Shown here: piece by piece, positions 22,883 through 35,039 of the stretch
Position numbering within the stretch: the first letter of the stretch is position 1
Layout of the letters: every line of letters starts with the position of its first letter
Assembly (NCBI GenBank): GCA_036250195.1
Contig: JAVHZZ010000003.1
Location: 346,290,875-346,354,874 of the forward strand
Length of the DNA stretch: 64,000 nucleotides
DNA from: Mixophyes australis
Taxonomy: Eukaryota > Chordata > Amphibia > Anura > Limnodynastidae
Direction: 5' to 3'
Notes under the pieces: generated by a model
The model's input: the letters and a program-made list of their open reading frames with translations, nothing else
The model's database searches: none
Told to the model about the DNA's origin: nothing
Made by a program: the position numbers and the translations under genes

Positions 22883-23640
22883 CCTGCCTGGTACCTTGTT
22901 CTACCATGAATGAAGATGAAAGATAACCATTAGTCAACACTTGTGTTCTGGGGGTGTGATATATGGATTTCAAGGTATTAATATATCTCTCGGGGAATCC
23001 AAACTTATGAAGGGTCTTGAACAAATGATCCCACGCGACAAGATCAAACATTTTTTAGGCATCTAAGGATAGCAGTAAGGTAGGATCATCTGCCCCCGAC
23101 TCCTTCAGTGCCTGAAGGATTGCTTGGATCTTTCTAACATTAGTTACTGAGTGTCGTCCCCATATAAAGCCCATCTGATCATTGTGAATTAAGTTTGGCA
23201 TCAATATTTTAAGCCATTCTGCCAGTATTTTCGTAAATAATTTATAATCCACATCTAGATCTAGTAAAGAAATGGGCCTATATGACCCTGGTAGCACCTT
23301 ATTTCTCCCTGGTTTCAGGAGCACTTTAAGGATGGCACTATTAAAATATAATGGAACTTTATCTGTGAGTATTAAATTAAAGACATCTGTCAGTATGGTT
23401 GCAATTCTGTCATGCAGAATTTTGTAAAATTCCGCCGATAAGCTCATCCGGGCCTGGTGATTTGAAAGATTTCAGTTGTTTAATCGCCTTCACTACTTCT
23501 TCTGAGGAAATAGGCTGGATTAGGACCTCTGCTTGTGCTTCTGTCAGTTGTGGTAGGGAGATTTTTTTCCCCAGAAGGAATCTCGTGCATTTGTATCTAT
23601 AGCACTTTGGAAATAGAGCTTTGAGTAAAAAGAACTCAGA

Positions 23641-24350
23641 ATTTCTATAATTTCCATCCCTTGATACTTAATAGTTCCATTTTGTGCTGGCTTGGTCTTT
23701 TAAATCTGCAGTCACATTGTACTGTGTTATATAGGGAACATACAACGAGGAGAGCTCCAATTCTCCATTGCTAATTGTCATTGCTGCAATACTAAGTTAT
23801 TCCAGCAGATGGCAGCAAATAGCAAGTATTTGTAAAAAGAAATCCAATTCTCAGCATTTTAATTAAATTCATGAGTAATAAAACAAAAACAACAAACAAA
23901 CTTGACAATAATGTCCATCAGATAACTGTAATCACTTGAGTTCAACCATTTTAAATGTACAATATAATTCTATTAATTACTAGTACATCATATAGAGTAA
24001 CTTTCTAGAACTGAGACACGACATAATCACTGTTCATTCAATAAGTCCAAATATTTATTTTACACTAATGTTCTTTTTCATTTTGTGCATATTAATAACT
24101 AGATTTCACTGTATCTGTGTTAGGTGGGAGCTAATCTCAGTCATGTAGGGGCTGTGATATAGCGGCTGATATCAGACAATTGTCTCATAATATAGTGTGT
24201 GGCCCTAAAATGGTGTTGTCAGGTGATGGAGGTGTACGTGATGCCTGATATTAATCTGACCAATATCGATTATTATCCGGCATATTAGTAAATAAGCTCA
24301 GAAGGTGGCTGCAGATGACCACTATCAGTTTGTGTATCATTTTCTTCCAA
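23641..24350. other. Non-coding DNA right of the L1
   Basis: Contains the second copy of the CCATTGCTAATTGTCATTGC repeat (about 23751-23799) and otherwise AT-rich unique sequence. No gene recognised. Confidence 0.35.
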
Positions 24351-24353
24351 TAG

Positions 24354-25920
24354 GCTGAGAACAGCTCAGAGACTAGATCCAATGAGGGAGCGTGGACGGA
24401 GATAAACTACTAATAGCCAACAGGGAGCAGGTTCTGCACTGTACAGTGGCTACCAGTGGGTTCTGTAGGGCACACTTGGCCATTAGGGACTGGACAATAA
24501 TTTGCACACTGAACAACCAGGAACAGAGTAACTGTATATCAACCAATAACAGACTATAGTAACTTGGAGACCAGACCCAGTGCTCTGCATTGTACAGTGA
24601 CCACCAGCTATTGCGTTATATAGCAGATGCGCACGCAGGATTGTCATTTCTCCCCCTGACCCCCCAAAAAAGCCAAAAAAAACCCACCTGAGAGCTGTTG
24701 CGCATGTACCCGCAGCGCTGTCAAAGAAGCATCCGCGGCGGTGCTGTATACAATACAGCACCGCCGCGGACGCTTCTTTAACAGCGCCGCGGCTGCTGTA
24801 TAGGACAGTGCCGCTATGGTGGGCACTTAGTTAGCGCAGGGGGGATTTCTGGAGACTCAGAAACCCCCCCTACGTGCGCCACTGTATAGGGCACACAAAC
24901 CACCAGGAACTTCAGGGGCAAACGCAGGATTTGTAGAGGGGGGTTTCCACACCACGCTGCCAGTGGGCGTGACCAGCATGAATGGGGGCGTAGTTATAAT
25001 TTTAGGCAGTGCTTGGCTGCTCTTCAACTCTTACTATTCCCATAATATACATGGGCAATGCTGTGTGCACTACTGTTAGGTACATGCAGCTCTTCCATTT
25101 CAAGCAGAGCCGTGTGAAGCGGGAGCAGGGTCCAGCCACCTCAATTATACAGTGCCCTAGACTTGGAGGGGAGTTTCCAGGTACTAGGAAACCTGCTTTC
25201 GGTTTGCCTATGAACTTAGCGATATATTGTACACTGGTCACAAGCGACTTGCCTTTACATACCTTATTTGGCCACCAAAGACTGGGTAATTCATTGTACA
25301 TTGACCACCAGGTTCAGGGCTTTTTAGGGTAGGAATGATTTGAGCCTCTAATATTGTCCAACGTTCTATTTCCTGTCCTCCAGTGAACTCTGATTGGCTG
25401 CCAGAGTTTAGTGAAGGAGTGGATATGGAGCTACTGTCAGACAATATAACAGGCTGATACTAGCTCAGAGACTAGGCCCACTGGGGAACCGTAGCTAGAG
25501 GTAAGTAAACTACCACTAGTCACCAGAGAATGGGCTCTGCATCATACAGTGGCCACTGGTGGATGGCTTTTATAGGGAACAGTTAGCCATAAAAAACTGG
25601 GCAACATATTGTACACTGACCTCTACGGACTGGGCTGCATAGGGCTCACTTGGCCACCATGGCCTGGACAATACCTTGTACAGACTGGGTCACCAGGGAA
25701 TGGGTTCTACATTTGACATATGGGACTAGGCCCAATAGGACACCCTTGGACATCAGGGACTGGGTACTATAGGGCTATGAACACAAGCAGTGGCAATGTC
25801 TGTTATATTGTCTGATAGCATTCTATTTCCTATCCTCAATTGAACTCTGATTAGCTAGGAGTGCAAATGGAACTACTGTTAGCCAATGTAACAGTCTTAT
25901 CGCAGCCTGTAAACCAGAAC
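24354..25920. repeat. Old, degenerate long repeat units
   Basis: Blocks recur in the same order: CAGCTCAGAGACTAG..CCAATG (24364), CTAGCTCAGAGACTAGGCCC (25463) and GCAGCCTGTAAACCAGAACC (25903); also TATTTCCTGTCCTCCAGTGA (25367) and TATTTCCTATCCTCAATTGA (25826), with CTCTGATTGGCT/CTCTGATTAGCT after each. Phrases of the GGGACTGG..TATAGGGC..CTTGGCCACCA kind recur many times between them. This looks like an ancient satellite or stacked duplications of one element; the hAT-type MITE at 24631 sits inside. Confidence 0.6.
24631..24884. mobile_element. hAT-type MITE, family B
   Basis: Starts CAGATGCGCACGCAGGATTG and ends CCTACGTGCGCCACTG. It contains a strong hairpin at about 24726-24781 (GCATCCGCGGCGGTGCTGTA and its inverse). 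It is related to the copy at 8346-8603 including the shared GGTTTCTGGAGA..CAGAAACCCCCCCT end. A further diverged left end (CAGGGGCAAACGCAGGATTT) lies at about 24915. Confidence 0.75.
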
Positions 25921-27011
25921 CAATGTCTCTCCCTCCCTCCCCCACTTTGAATTATTGAAATATCTGCATAGGTATCCAGTCCACAGGTTATAAGTCACCA
26001 GCATCCTCTGTTATTAATATGATTGGCTGCAAAACTCTGGGCACAGCTGAAACTGCACAATGTATAAATACTGTGAGCCTTTGTTATCTTGTTCCTGTGC
26101 AAAGCTGATAAATCAGATTTAAACAGAACATTTTTTTTAAGCATCCTGTGCGGCAAGTTGTGTGAGTATCAGGACATCAGCTTGTTTTACATATTTAAAT
26201 ATTTTATAGTTTACAGACATTGCAGAATGCTATTTTGTATTTAGTGATAAAAACCTTTTTCTCTAGCCACAGTATATACTGTACACAGGGGTAATTGATG
26301 TGAAGTGGAACCGGATCTCTTCATAAAAATTACCCATAATAATAGATTTTCAATGGTCTTTTTTTGGGCATTTTGTATACCGGTGCATGGTTGCCAATTC
26401 TGCAATAACCCCCCCCCCCCCCTCCCCCTCCTGAAATTCAGCTAGCTGCACTTAAAAACAGCAGCAAAAATACTTATTAAATTCTTCTATAGACGTCTAA
26501 ATATGTAATATATTAATTCACAGTCAATAAAACATTTCTAAGTGTCTGTTATCTGTTATTTTGTCTGAATTACTAGGCAGAGCTATTTGAAAGGTTTCAG
26601 CAACTTCTTTCAACAAAAGATATTGATGGATGTTTTCATACATTGCTCAGAGGTGCAAATCTGCACTAAGCCATAGCAACCAATCAGAGATTTCTTGTGG
26701 TTGTCAATCTTGCGCTAGACCAGTGATTGGCAGCCCGATACACTTCAATAGCCACATGGGCCAGGCCAGTTTGGAGACATGAAAAAGTAACAGCAGCCAA
26801 GTATATTTAAGTATTACAACCGTACAGCAGACAACATAAAGACAGAAGGGGACTGGGAAAAGTGAGGACAAGGGGGGGGGGGGGGTAACTGAGTATATTG
26901 CTAAGCTCTATGGGAGAAATGCTTCTCTCAGAGGCAGACTCATTTGAAGTGTACTATGCCATTTGGGGTCCCTGGCTCAAATTCACAACATCTTCTTAGT
27001 TAGGATTATAC
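25921..27011. other. Intergenic DNA, no gene recognised
   Basis: Includes a TATA-like TGTATAAATACTGTGAGCC near 26060 without any downstream coding support, a C homopolymer at about 26407-26422 and a G homopolymer at about 26872-26886. No gene or repeat family recognised. Confidence 0.3.
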
Positions 27012-27063
27012 CATACTTGCCAACTCTCCCGGAATGTCCGGGAGACTCCCGAAATCCGGGTCA
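27012..27063. mobile_element. hAT-type MITE fragment, family D (CATACTTGCCAACTCTCCCGG)
   Basis: The left end CATACTTGCCAACTCTCCCG and about 50 bases match the copy at 40001-40258, then a V-SINE begins. A matching right end (AAGTTGGCAAATATG) appears at 28376-28390, but the flanks do not form a clear duplication, so whether they belong together is uncertain. Confidence 0.6.
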
Positions 27064-27290
27064 TGAGTTCAATTCCTGACCATGGCCTTATCTGTGTGGA
27101 GTTTGTATGTTCTCCCTGTGTTTGTGTGGGTTTCCTCCGGGTGCTCCGGTTTCCTCCCATACTCCAAAAACATACTAGTAGGTTAATTGGCAGCTATCAA
27201 AATTGACCCTAGTCTCTCTCTCTCTCTCTCTGTGTATGTTAGGGAATTTAGACTGTAAGCTCCAATGGGGCAGGGATTGAAGTATGATCT
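27062..27290 (+). mobile_element. V-SINE-type element
   Basis: Contains TCATGAGTTCAATTCCTGAC (B-box region), the TGTGTGGAGTTTGTATGTTC and GGTGCTCCGGTTTCCTCCCA core, a TC microsatellite and GACTGTAAGCTCCAATGGGG tail. The tRNA-like A-box part and the 3' terminus are missing. Confidence 0.85.
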
Positions 27291-29164
27291 GTTTTAAATT
27301 ACAAAAACTTTATTGTACAAGACACTTTGAACATTCTTCAGTCTAATTAGCTATTTGCAAAGCTTTACAGGAGAAAAGCAATTAGTACAAAGCTGTTTTT
27401 TTATTGGTATTGGCAATTCTTTCAAGCAAAGTAATATGTTTCAGGAGTTAATTTGTTTTCCCTGACACAATGCTCCTTCCCTCCTAAGTGCAATTTGTTC
27501 AGTCAATCAATTCATTTAGAATGTGAATTAAGTATACAATGATGTAAAAATCAATGGACCTTGTTAATTGACTGACTAATCTGTTTAACATAAAATCAAA
27601 CCTCAATCAGTGGATTACATTGATCTCTTATTTTAAACAGGTATCAGGAGAGATTGTCACCGCTGAGCACATGGGAATATTGTATAGACTATATTTTCAG
27701 ACTTGAAAAATACCCATGAATAAAATATAGAATTTTCCTTTTCTGTTGTTTTTCAAGGTTCCATTGGACACCTGTTGCTCCTTTCCGATGTAATAAGAGA
27801 CCCCCATTCACTTATATGTCACGCTGAGCGCAACGTCGATTTAGAATGTTGCGGTTTATAAATCATGCTCATTCTAAAACATCTGACACTGTCCTAAGCT
27901 TGAGCTGCGTTTAGATGCATCCAAAGAGCTGCTCAGGCCAGTTATAATATAGGGATAACTGTACTCTAGAAAGGAAGTGTCACGTTGTGGTTTCCTGGTC
28001 AGATAACACACTTCTGAAACTGACCTAGGAAAGTATAGATGAAGTGTTTGGATTGAAGTTAACTGCAAGAAGGTGCTAAAAATGTGGTCAGAAAGCATCT
28101 AAATGCAGCTCCGCCTTACTGGAACGTTATATTGGGACCACTGGAGCGGGAAAGTTGCCACTTTAGCTGTCCCTATCTTGTTAGTTACCGTGTCCCCCAC
28201 AGCACAGGGTCCTCTTGTCGAGAGGGAATAGCCATTCATGGTAAGAAATACCCCTGAAAATGTGTCCTCTCCACTCCTTTATCTCATAATGGTAATCATC
28301 GATTGACCACGCCATGCCCCCTTACGCTCTCCCACCAAGCCCCCTACCTGGCACCTCCCGGGGCTCCATATATCAAAGTTGGCAAATATGGGTAATCTCT
28401 CCCCAGAAGATCTTTTCTGCACTGTTCTGCTAAATTAGATATTCCAGGACACCACTTCCGTGCTTCAGTGGAAACGCCCTAAACCAGCCTACGTCTTCCC
28501 CTATGCCCATGCTAACATCTGCTACTCAGCACATGCAGCCATTTTGCTCTGTAAGACTATGTGCCCCAGTAATCTAGGCGCATAGTGGGTCAAAAACTGT
28601 ATTTGTACTGTGGACTGGCTGTTTTCCCCTTCGTAAATTACTTCCAATGTACTTTCATGAATATTGTATGTATCAATGGGCTAGAATCCACATATATAGA
28701 CATATACAGATATATAGATATTTGCAGCTAGAAAATTACCATTTTTAAACTAATTCCTAAATTTTTGTGACCCCCACAACCTGCTACCCGCGACAGCTGT
28801 CTCATCAGGCACCACCACAAACACGTCAATGCTCAAGGAAAGTCAACTTAGATGGACCCCATTATGGTAAGTGTACTCAGTCAGTTCTACAGCTGAATCC
28901 ATTAGATAACAGCTCACACTTTGTGGCTCAACCATACTTGATATTTACAGCAAAACTAATATGACTAAAAATTAGTGTCTGTTGCAGGCTTGTTCTCAAT
29001 TTTTTTTTACTTTGTTCTGTAATCACGCATCTGGGTTCCCAGATGGGAATCTGGCTTTTGGTCCTGTCAGGTTCTGAAACATCGACACAAAGACTTGTTT
29101 CAGCAGCAGATCCTGTGCACAATAATGATTTAATGTCTGTCTCTTTCTTTCAAAGTGCGTAAGA
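27291..29164. other. Intergenic DNA, no gene recognised
   Basis: AT-rich sequence with a possible transposon right end near 28376-28390. Open frames are short and lack family resemblance. Confidence 0.3.
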
Positions 29165-29172
29165 TTGTAAGC

Positions 29173-29401
29173 CTTACTTGTCTACTCTCCCGAAATTCCG
29201 GGATGTTCCAGAATTTCAGGGAGTCCTCACGGACTCCTGGAAGAGTGGGCAAAGCTCCCGCATTTGCCGAAATTCACGTGAATGGAGGGGGTGGGGCTTA
29301 ATCGTGTCATCAAGCTCCGCCCCCCCCCCCCATTCAATGCTCCTTCTACCCCATGTCACATGACTTCTCCGGGGCAGAAATCTTAAAAGTTGGCATGTAT
29401 G
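29173..29401. mobile_element. hAT-type MITE, family D
   Basis: Left end CTTACTTGTCTACTCTCCCG and right end AAAGTTGGCATGTATG; flanks TTGTAAGC (29165-29172) and TCGTAAGC (29402-29409), an 8-bp duplication with one mismatch. Contains the family's TCCCGCATTT and GGGGCTTAATCG segments. Confidence 0.75.
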
Positions 29402-29532
29402 TCGTAAGCTTGCGAGCAGGACCTCTTACCTCTATGTCTGTATTACCCCGTATTGTTTTATTACTGTGTTAGTTCCCAATTGCAAGGTGCTACGGAATTT
29501 GCTGGCACTGTGTAAATAAATGATGATGATGA
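29402..29532 (+). mobile_element. LINE/SINE 3' tail fragment
   Basis: TGCTACGGAATTTGCTGGCA followed by CTGTGTAAATAAATGATGATGATGA resembles the 3' tail shared by the V-SINE copies here (GCTGCAGAATTAGTGGCGC, TATATAAAT, TGATGATGA). The upstream core is lacking. Confidence 0.5.
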
Positions 29533-31002
29533 AAGTGTAGTAGGGATGTGGGCAATGAAGTTCTCGGTGCAATGCTGCATAAGTGTACGAGAAAACATGT
29601 ATTTGGCAACATTTCATTTTTCCTGAAGTTTTTAGTTCTTATCTGCTGAGAACGTGGATGTGAGTGTTCAAGATAATATAAGGAAGAGTGGTGGATAAAT
29701 TTAGAGAGAAGCCTGGGAAAAAAGATTATTACTATATTCAGAATTACCAAAGGACTGGAAATTTGTCTTGAAATTTCATTATTATATTATATTATTATAT
29801 TTATTTTTATTATCATTAAGATACTTAAAGGAACACTAAACATTTTTTTTTTACTTTTATTAAATTTATTATAATAAACATACTAACGTCTCTATTCACT
29901 TGTCATTGAACAGTGGTATTCTTGTGGGAAATTGTCACCACATCCTGTACTCCTACAGCCGTGTTTGGATAAGTCCTGTATCTTCTGTCCTCTATGAGAG
30001 GTTAATGAATATGATAATGATGGTCCGGAGCCTGTCTCTCTTTATGTACGCTCTCTGGATATGTTATCGCTGCTACTCAATGTGCAAAGTGAGGTTATCG
30101 TCACTGGTTACATCAGTGCTAAGGTGGTTACTGATATCTATAGTAAAATCATATATATAAAAAGTTAATCATTAGGCTTAATAAAATAAATAAAAAATAT
30201 ATCCCCTAAAACTGAAACAAGAAAAACACACAAATCAATAAATGATTCACAATTTGCACTTAGGAAACACTTCTAAAAAGAAAGATTTTTCAGAAATAAA
30301 ATTCTCATACAACAGTTTTTAATCAGTGACTTTTTACATTGAAAGTGCTGAGGGATCAGATAACTTCTGAATAAAATCACCAGATTGGCGGAAAAATTTG
30401 TTAAATGGCATTTGGTATTGCACTAAATGCTTGGCAACTGTTCATTCAGCTAATATGGATGAGTCCTCTTTATACTTGGATGAAGTTGATCTATTTATCA
30501 GCAGTGCTACTTTATATATTTATACTGATTTCCGAGCTTACATTTAGTGCTGAGGAGCCTCCGGGGGTGCAGAGAACACTTTTGGCCAGACTTAGAGTGG
30601 GCGCAGAACAAATAGAAATACAGCTGCAAGATTGCGGCCTAACACGTGTATACTTAGCATCTAAACTTACCCGCAAATCAAAATACTGTTCATGTCTGTG
30701 GCTGAATCAAGATACCCCTGATTTAGAGTAAATCCATCTAGAAGGTGCAGATTTATACACTGCCAAACCCATGCTGCACTGCAGAGGGAGCAAATTTAAG
30801 ATTTGTGGATAGAATTAGATTTGGAGAGGTGAATTCCAGCTCAAATCTATGGGGCTTATTTAGAAGTGGACACACATTTGTTCTCCAAATGTACATAGAA
30901 ATTGATGCACGATATGAGATTATGCTGAGTCAGATGCATTTTAGGATGCGTCCAACTCAAAAATAGCATTTACGCCAGGTGTACGTCAAGCATAAGAAAT
31001 GT
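29533..31002. other. Intergenic DNA, no gene recognised
   Basis: AT-rich, with scattered short open frames that match nothing I know. No terminal repeats found. Confidence 0.3.
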
Positions 31003-31010
31003 GTATACTT

Positions 31011-31207
31011 CATAGTTGCCTATTCTCCCAGAATGTCCGTAAGACTCCCACGCTCCCAGGAGAGCAGGGTAACCTGACGATTCCTGCCCGCTTCGTAGGT
31101 GAAATGGGTGGAGTTGGGGCTAATCACGGCCTCCTGGCCACGCCATCCAAAACACAGCCAACTTTGGAGATCTCCCGGAGGGGTGATCTCCAAATTTGTC
31201 AAGTATG
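31011..31207. mobile_element. hAT-type MITE, family D
   Basis: Starts CATAGTTGCCTATTCTCCC and ends TTTGTCAAGTATG; flanks GTATACTT (31003-31010) and GTATACCT (31208-31215), 8-bp with one mismatch. Confidence 0.8.
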
Positions 31208-31860
31208 GTATACCTACCACCCATGATAGTATAGAGCTGTGGCATTGCCAGTGTTATTGATGAATGCATAAATCACATTACCCTATATGTAAACAATATA
31301 ATGGAGTGTTGTATAAACGAGACTGTAGTGTCTTGACGTTGTTATTAATAAATGCAAAAGTTGCATTTTCCATATTAAATGTAATTAAGTACAAACATCT
31401 CCCTCAGGTGTTGTTTACCCCTTTAAAAATGAAATGCAGTAGTCCAAATGCAGCCATTATCTGGTTGAGCATGCTTGCACTTGTAGTACTACATGTCCAA
31501 GCATGTTCATAGCTTCCAGAGCATGCTGGTGCTTGCAGAACAGTAGACCTTAAGAAACAGGAAGTGAACACACAGGTGTTAATGGAGATTAGGTCACAGT
31601 ACACAATGACAGATGACAGCAGCATGTGCCTGGGTTATGACAAGTCATCATCATCAGCGAGTACTTGCATCGCCTTATTGCAGGTGCTACAGATCTGCCT
31701 CCTAACAAGGGTATATGCATGTTTCTGTAGGTCTGCATGAAGCACATGTCCATAAACTCCCCTTTACTGTCAGCATTAGATCACCCCTTCACTCCTTATA
31801 CTGTACTACATAACCATCCATTTCATGGACAGATCCCATTATTTTCTTTACCGCTCCTAG

Positions 31861-32034
31861 GGCTAGACTTACTAAGCTGCGGGTTTGAAAAAGTTGGGAT
31901 GTTGCCTATAGCAACCAATCAGATTCTAGCTGTCATTTTGTAGAAAGCGCTAAATAAATGAAAGCTAAAATCTGATTGGTTGCTATAGGCAACATCCCCA
32001 CTTTTTCAAACCCGCAGCTTAGTAAATATACCCC
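31861..32034. mobile_element. Palindromic MITE, family E (CCAATCAGATT arms)
   Basis: Nearly perfect inverted repeat: AAGCTGCGGGTTTGAAAAAG, TTGCCTATAGCAACCAATCA and their inverses, with a short loop near 31950. Flanked by TAG at 31858-31860 and 32035-32037. A second copy is at 58426-58594. Confidence 0.88.
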
Positions 32035-32037
32035 TAG

Positions 32038-34463
32038 TCAGAGATGAGAATGTGTCCGCAGGCAAAAGGAGAGTTATCCTCAATGTCCTTCCTACTATTG
32101 GACCATTCACTTCATTCATTTCACCTTTTTTTTCTAAAATGCTGCTCATTGGTTCCTCATTTAGGTCTTAAATTATGAGAATGACAGAGGAGCTATCTTT
32201 ACTTCCTATCACGTCTGTACATTTTGTTGTTTTTATTACATATATCTACAAGCACCTCTAAGTGCGTTTTCTCATATAAAGTATATTTAAATGATGCACA
32301 ATACTGAGCATTATCTATAATGACTTTCTGCCAGGCTAAACTGGACTGTGGCCATTAAATAACTGAACAAATGTCATCCCTTAGAGCTCATTTAAAGATC
32401 TAGCTTCCCAACACAAAATCTTGTATTTGCATTTGGGCACAATACAAACTACATTACTGCTCCTAGCCTGCATTCAACAAGCCCATATGGCGCACAATCT
32501 TATCATATTAGTCCGTGCACTTCTCTGTACAGTCTGCAACAATCGTACAGGAATAGGCCTAATGTCACAAAAGTGAAGCGATGTCACCTGCACTGTTTTT
32601 ACAGCTTCATAAATGACTATTTTAACCTTTTCCTTACGTAGGAAAAGGAGTTTTCTCAAAATGAACTTTCAAGTCTATATTCCTGGTTGCTTTGTACTTT
32701 CTCACATGAAGATACCTGCCTAGACTACAGACATTTAATATCCAGCATTGTTTCACACACAAGGCAGCTCACTTCAAGATTGAATTCATTACGTCATGCC
32801 ACCAATGCTTGTGTTAAAACACTGTGAACCTCAGAAGCAGATAGTTGTAACCTGAAGACACTGTTTTAAAATGCCGAGCTTTGGTATCTTTTGTCTCGGC
32901 TGTAAAAGACGCATACTTTGGCTGATCTGTGCAGATCAGGTCTAAGTAAAAGCCTTAAAGAAAATGAGTTATTTCTAATTTGTCATGTAAGCTTCAACCC
33001 AGCACTGAAATGCCATCGTCCCCTCTCAGGCTGTGGATTAGGAGGACTTTTACAAAATTCTGGTTAAGGGTAAATTGATCACTCACTGGTTTTACTTCCA
33101 ATAATTTAATATCGTGAGAAAGGGCTTGCAGCTCCTGCTGACGGTTAGTGACAATAGGACTAATTTATCTAGAAGGGAGTCTGGATTTACAAGGGTTTGA
33201 TTAGGAATAGGCCAAAAGGAAGTGACCTGGAAAGAAATTTGCACTGACTGCAACCACGAGCCAAAACAAACAAGCACTAAATACGGGAAGGTACTTGTTG
33301 AGACTCGCTGGATGGGAGTTTGAGCAGGTAACGCAGTCATGCAGGGATGAACAGAGGGCCTTATGTAGAGTTGCAACTCTATGTACAACATAAGTGTAAA
33401 CTGCGTCCTGTGGTTTACTCAGAATTCAGAGCTGTACGTATATTAACATGCATGCGACTTGGAACAGTACGTGAAATGCGTACATTACAAAGTGTATTAT
33501 ACATTAAAAGTGAATGATACGCTCTAAGTGCTATCATACGCACAGACCCCTAAGGCTAAAAAACAACTAAAAAACATGCCCCAACGTAAAAAAAAAATCC
33601 AATCTAGCCCTAGTGCTGCCAGCCTAGGCTGGCACTGGCAAAATCAGGAGGATAATAAGTGTGGGGTCCTGCTGAAATTGTGAAAACCAGTACTAGACTA
33701 TGCCAACCAGGGCGGGTGGCAGTATAGCAGGGAAGCCCACAGCGTGGGGACCCCTTGGCATAGTGACAACCAGCCCTAGGCTGGTCAGCACAGGGCTGAA
33801 AACAATGAGGGTCTCCTTCCTAGATTAACCAGCCTCATGCTGAATAGCGCAAGGACTACCTGGAGATATGGGTGTGGGTTAACAGATTGAAGTATTTTGT
33901 ATGCGGTGCACTACAGTTTCCAGCATGCCCAGGTCACACTTAAGTGGCTGGCCATTCTGTTGCTTGTAGTACTAAAAGCACCAGTATTGCTATGGCTACC
34001 AATGCATGTTGGCACTTTGTGAACCACAAGTGCCAGCATGCCCTGGAACCTAGGGCCCACTGGGACTTGTAGTGCACCAGAGAAAAATTGAAATAATACA
34101 CACACACCATTTTAAAAAGTAATTTATTTCAAATAAATACCACTGTGTTGGGCTATGCACCTGCCTTAGCGTTTTCTGTGTTGTGCATATACTGTACTTG
34201 AAGTGATCCACGCAAGGCCCTAACTACAGTGTTCTCAGTAAACCCTGTACTTTGGAAATGAGTAAATGACCCATTCTATGGGATTGAAAGGATTATCCAT
34301 TTAGCCGTTACACAAGGTGATTAGTTCATTCCACCCAACTGCCTTTAGCTCTAACCAATTTGATACAGATTTATTCAGCCACACTGGACACATCTGGGCA
34401 TTCTGGACCATTTGGTTTAAATTGCGGAAAACTAACTGACAGAAAATGTGTGTGTTTAGTATG
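32038..34463. other. Intergenic DNA with unclassified repeats
   Basis: No gene seen. 33350-34110 looks transposon-derived: paired motifs such as AGCCTAGGCTGGCACTGG / AGCCCTAGGCTGGTCAGC and CCAGCATGCCC / GCCAGCATGCCCTGG / GGGACTTGTAGTGCA recur in inverted or direct order, but no ends could be fixed. Confidence 0.35.
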
Positions 34464-34466
34464 GAT

Positions 34467-34767
34467 GGGCCTGAGTCATTAAGGAGAGTAAGGCAAAAAA
34501 GGGGGTAAATTGAATCCATGTTACAATGCAAGGGGTGCAAATTAGTTGATTATTTTGCACATAAAGAAAATACTATTTTTTTTGTCATGTAGAACATAAT
34601 TACTTGATAGCTTTATTTTTACACTGAAACGTAAAGTTGATCTAGGACATGTCTTACCCCAACTATAAATCTTAAATTTACCTCCCCCTCCAATGCAACA
34701 TGGTTTTGCCAAGGTGCAAAGTTACTCCTTTTTTTTTTTGCTTTACTTTCCTTAATGACTCAGGCCC
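34467..34767. mobile_element. Palindromic MITE, family A
   Basis: Starts GGGCCTGAGTCATTAAGGAG and ends CTTAATGACTCAGGCCC with GAT duplicated on both sides (34464-34466, 34768-34770). Internal TTACAATGCAAGGGGTGCAA is shared with the other copies. Confidence 0.88.
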
Positions 34768-35039
34768 GATTTGTTACAAATATAGCCAGGGAACCTCAGC
34801 CTTACAGCTATGTCTTGCATATTAAGTGAATTAAGCCATTCCTGGTCTCCCCTCCCTTTCTCCATACCTGCTTGTCCATCCAATACCTACCAGGAGTTGT
34901 GCCCCATCATTCCAAAATGTAATCCTTAAATACAGGTTTTCTAATAATCCGTTATTACACTCTAATGACCATTAAGTTAATTCAGTTGGTTTGGTTCTGA
35001 ACAGTCCCATGAAGTGCTATAAAAACTTGTCAGCAAAGC

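Larger units (their letters stand above)
20237..23640 (-). mobile_element. Degraded L1/Tx1-like LINE, ORF2 relic
   Basis: Minus strand, with the poly(A) tail seen as a T run at about 20238-20250. Fragments of ORF2 in order from 23447 downward: reverse transcriptase blocks with VLLKPGRN...SYRPISLL, NDQMGFIWGR, VAWDHLFKTL...FGFPERYI, VEQGTRQG, and FTDDTLLIVSNP with the catalytic Asp pair at 22573-22568 (FTDD in place of the usual YADD). C-terminal parts follow (FPKLSYPLEMLPIGL, HRAYITQARHC, CPKC...FWECRKVKKY). Frames are broken and a palindromic MITE and a V-SINE are inserted, so the element is dead. It is 5'-truncated near 23640. Confidence 0.88.

Noticed and set aside
26055..26170. TATA-like promoter and first exon of another gene
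   Set aside because: TATAAATAC is present, but no coding exon, donor with continuation or family resemblance follows.
27012..28390. One large family D element spanning both ends
   Set aside because: The flanks GATTATAC and GGTAATCT do not form a duplication, and the interior is not family-like; the two ends are probably separate fragments.
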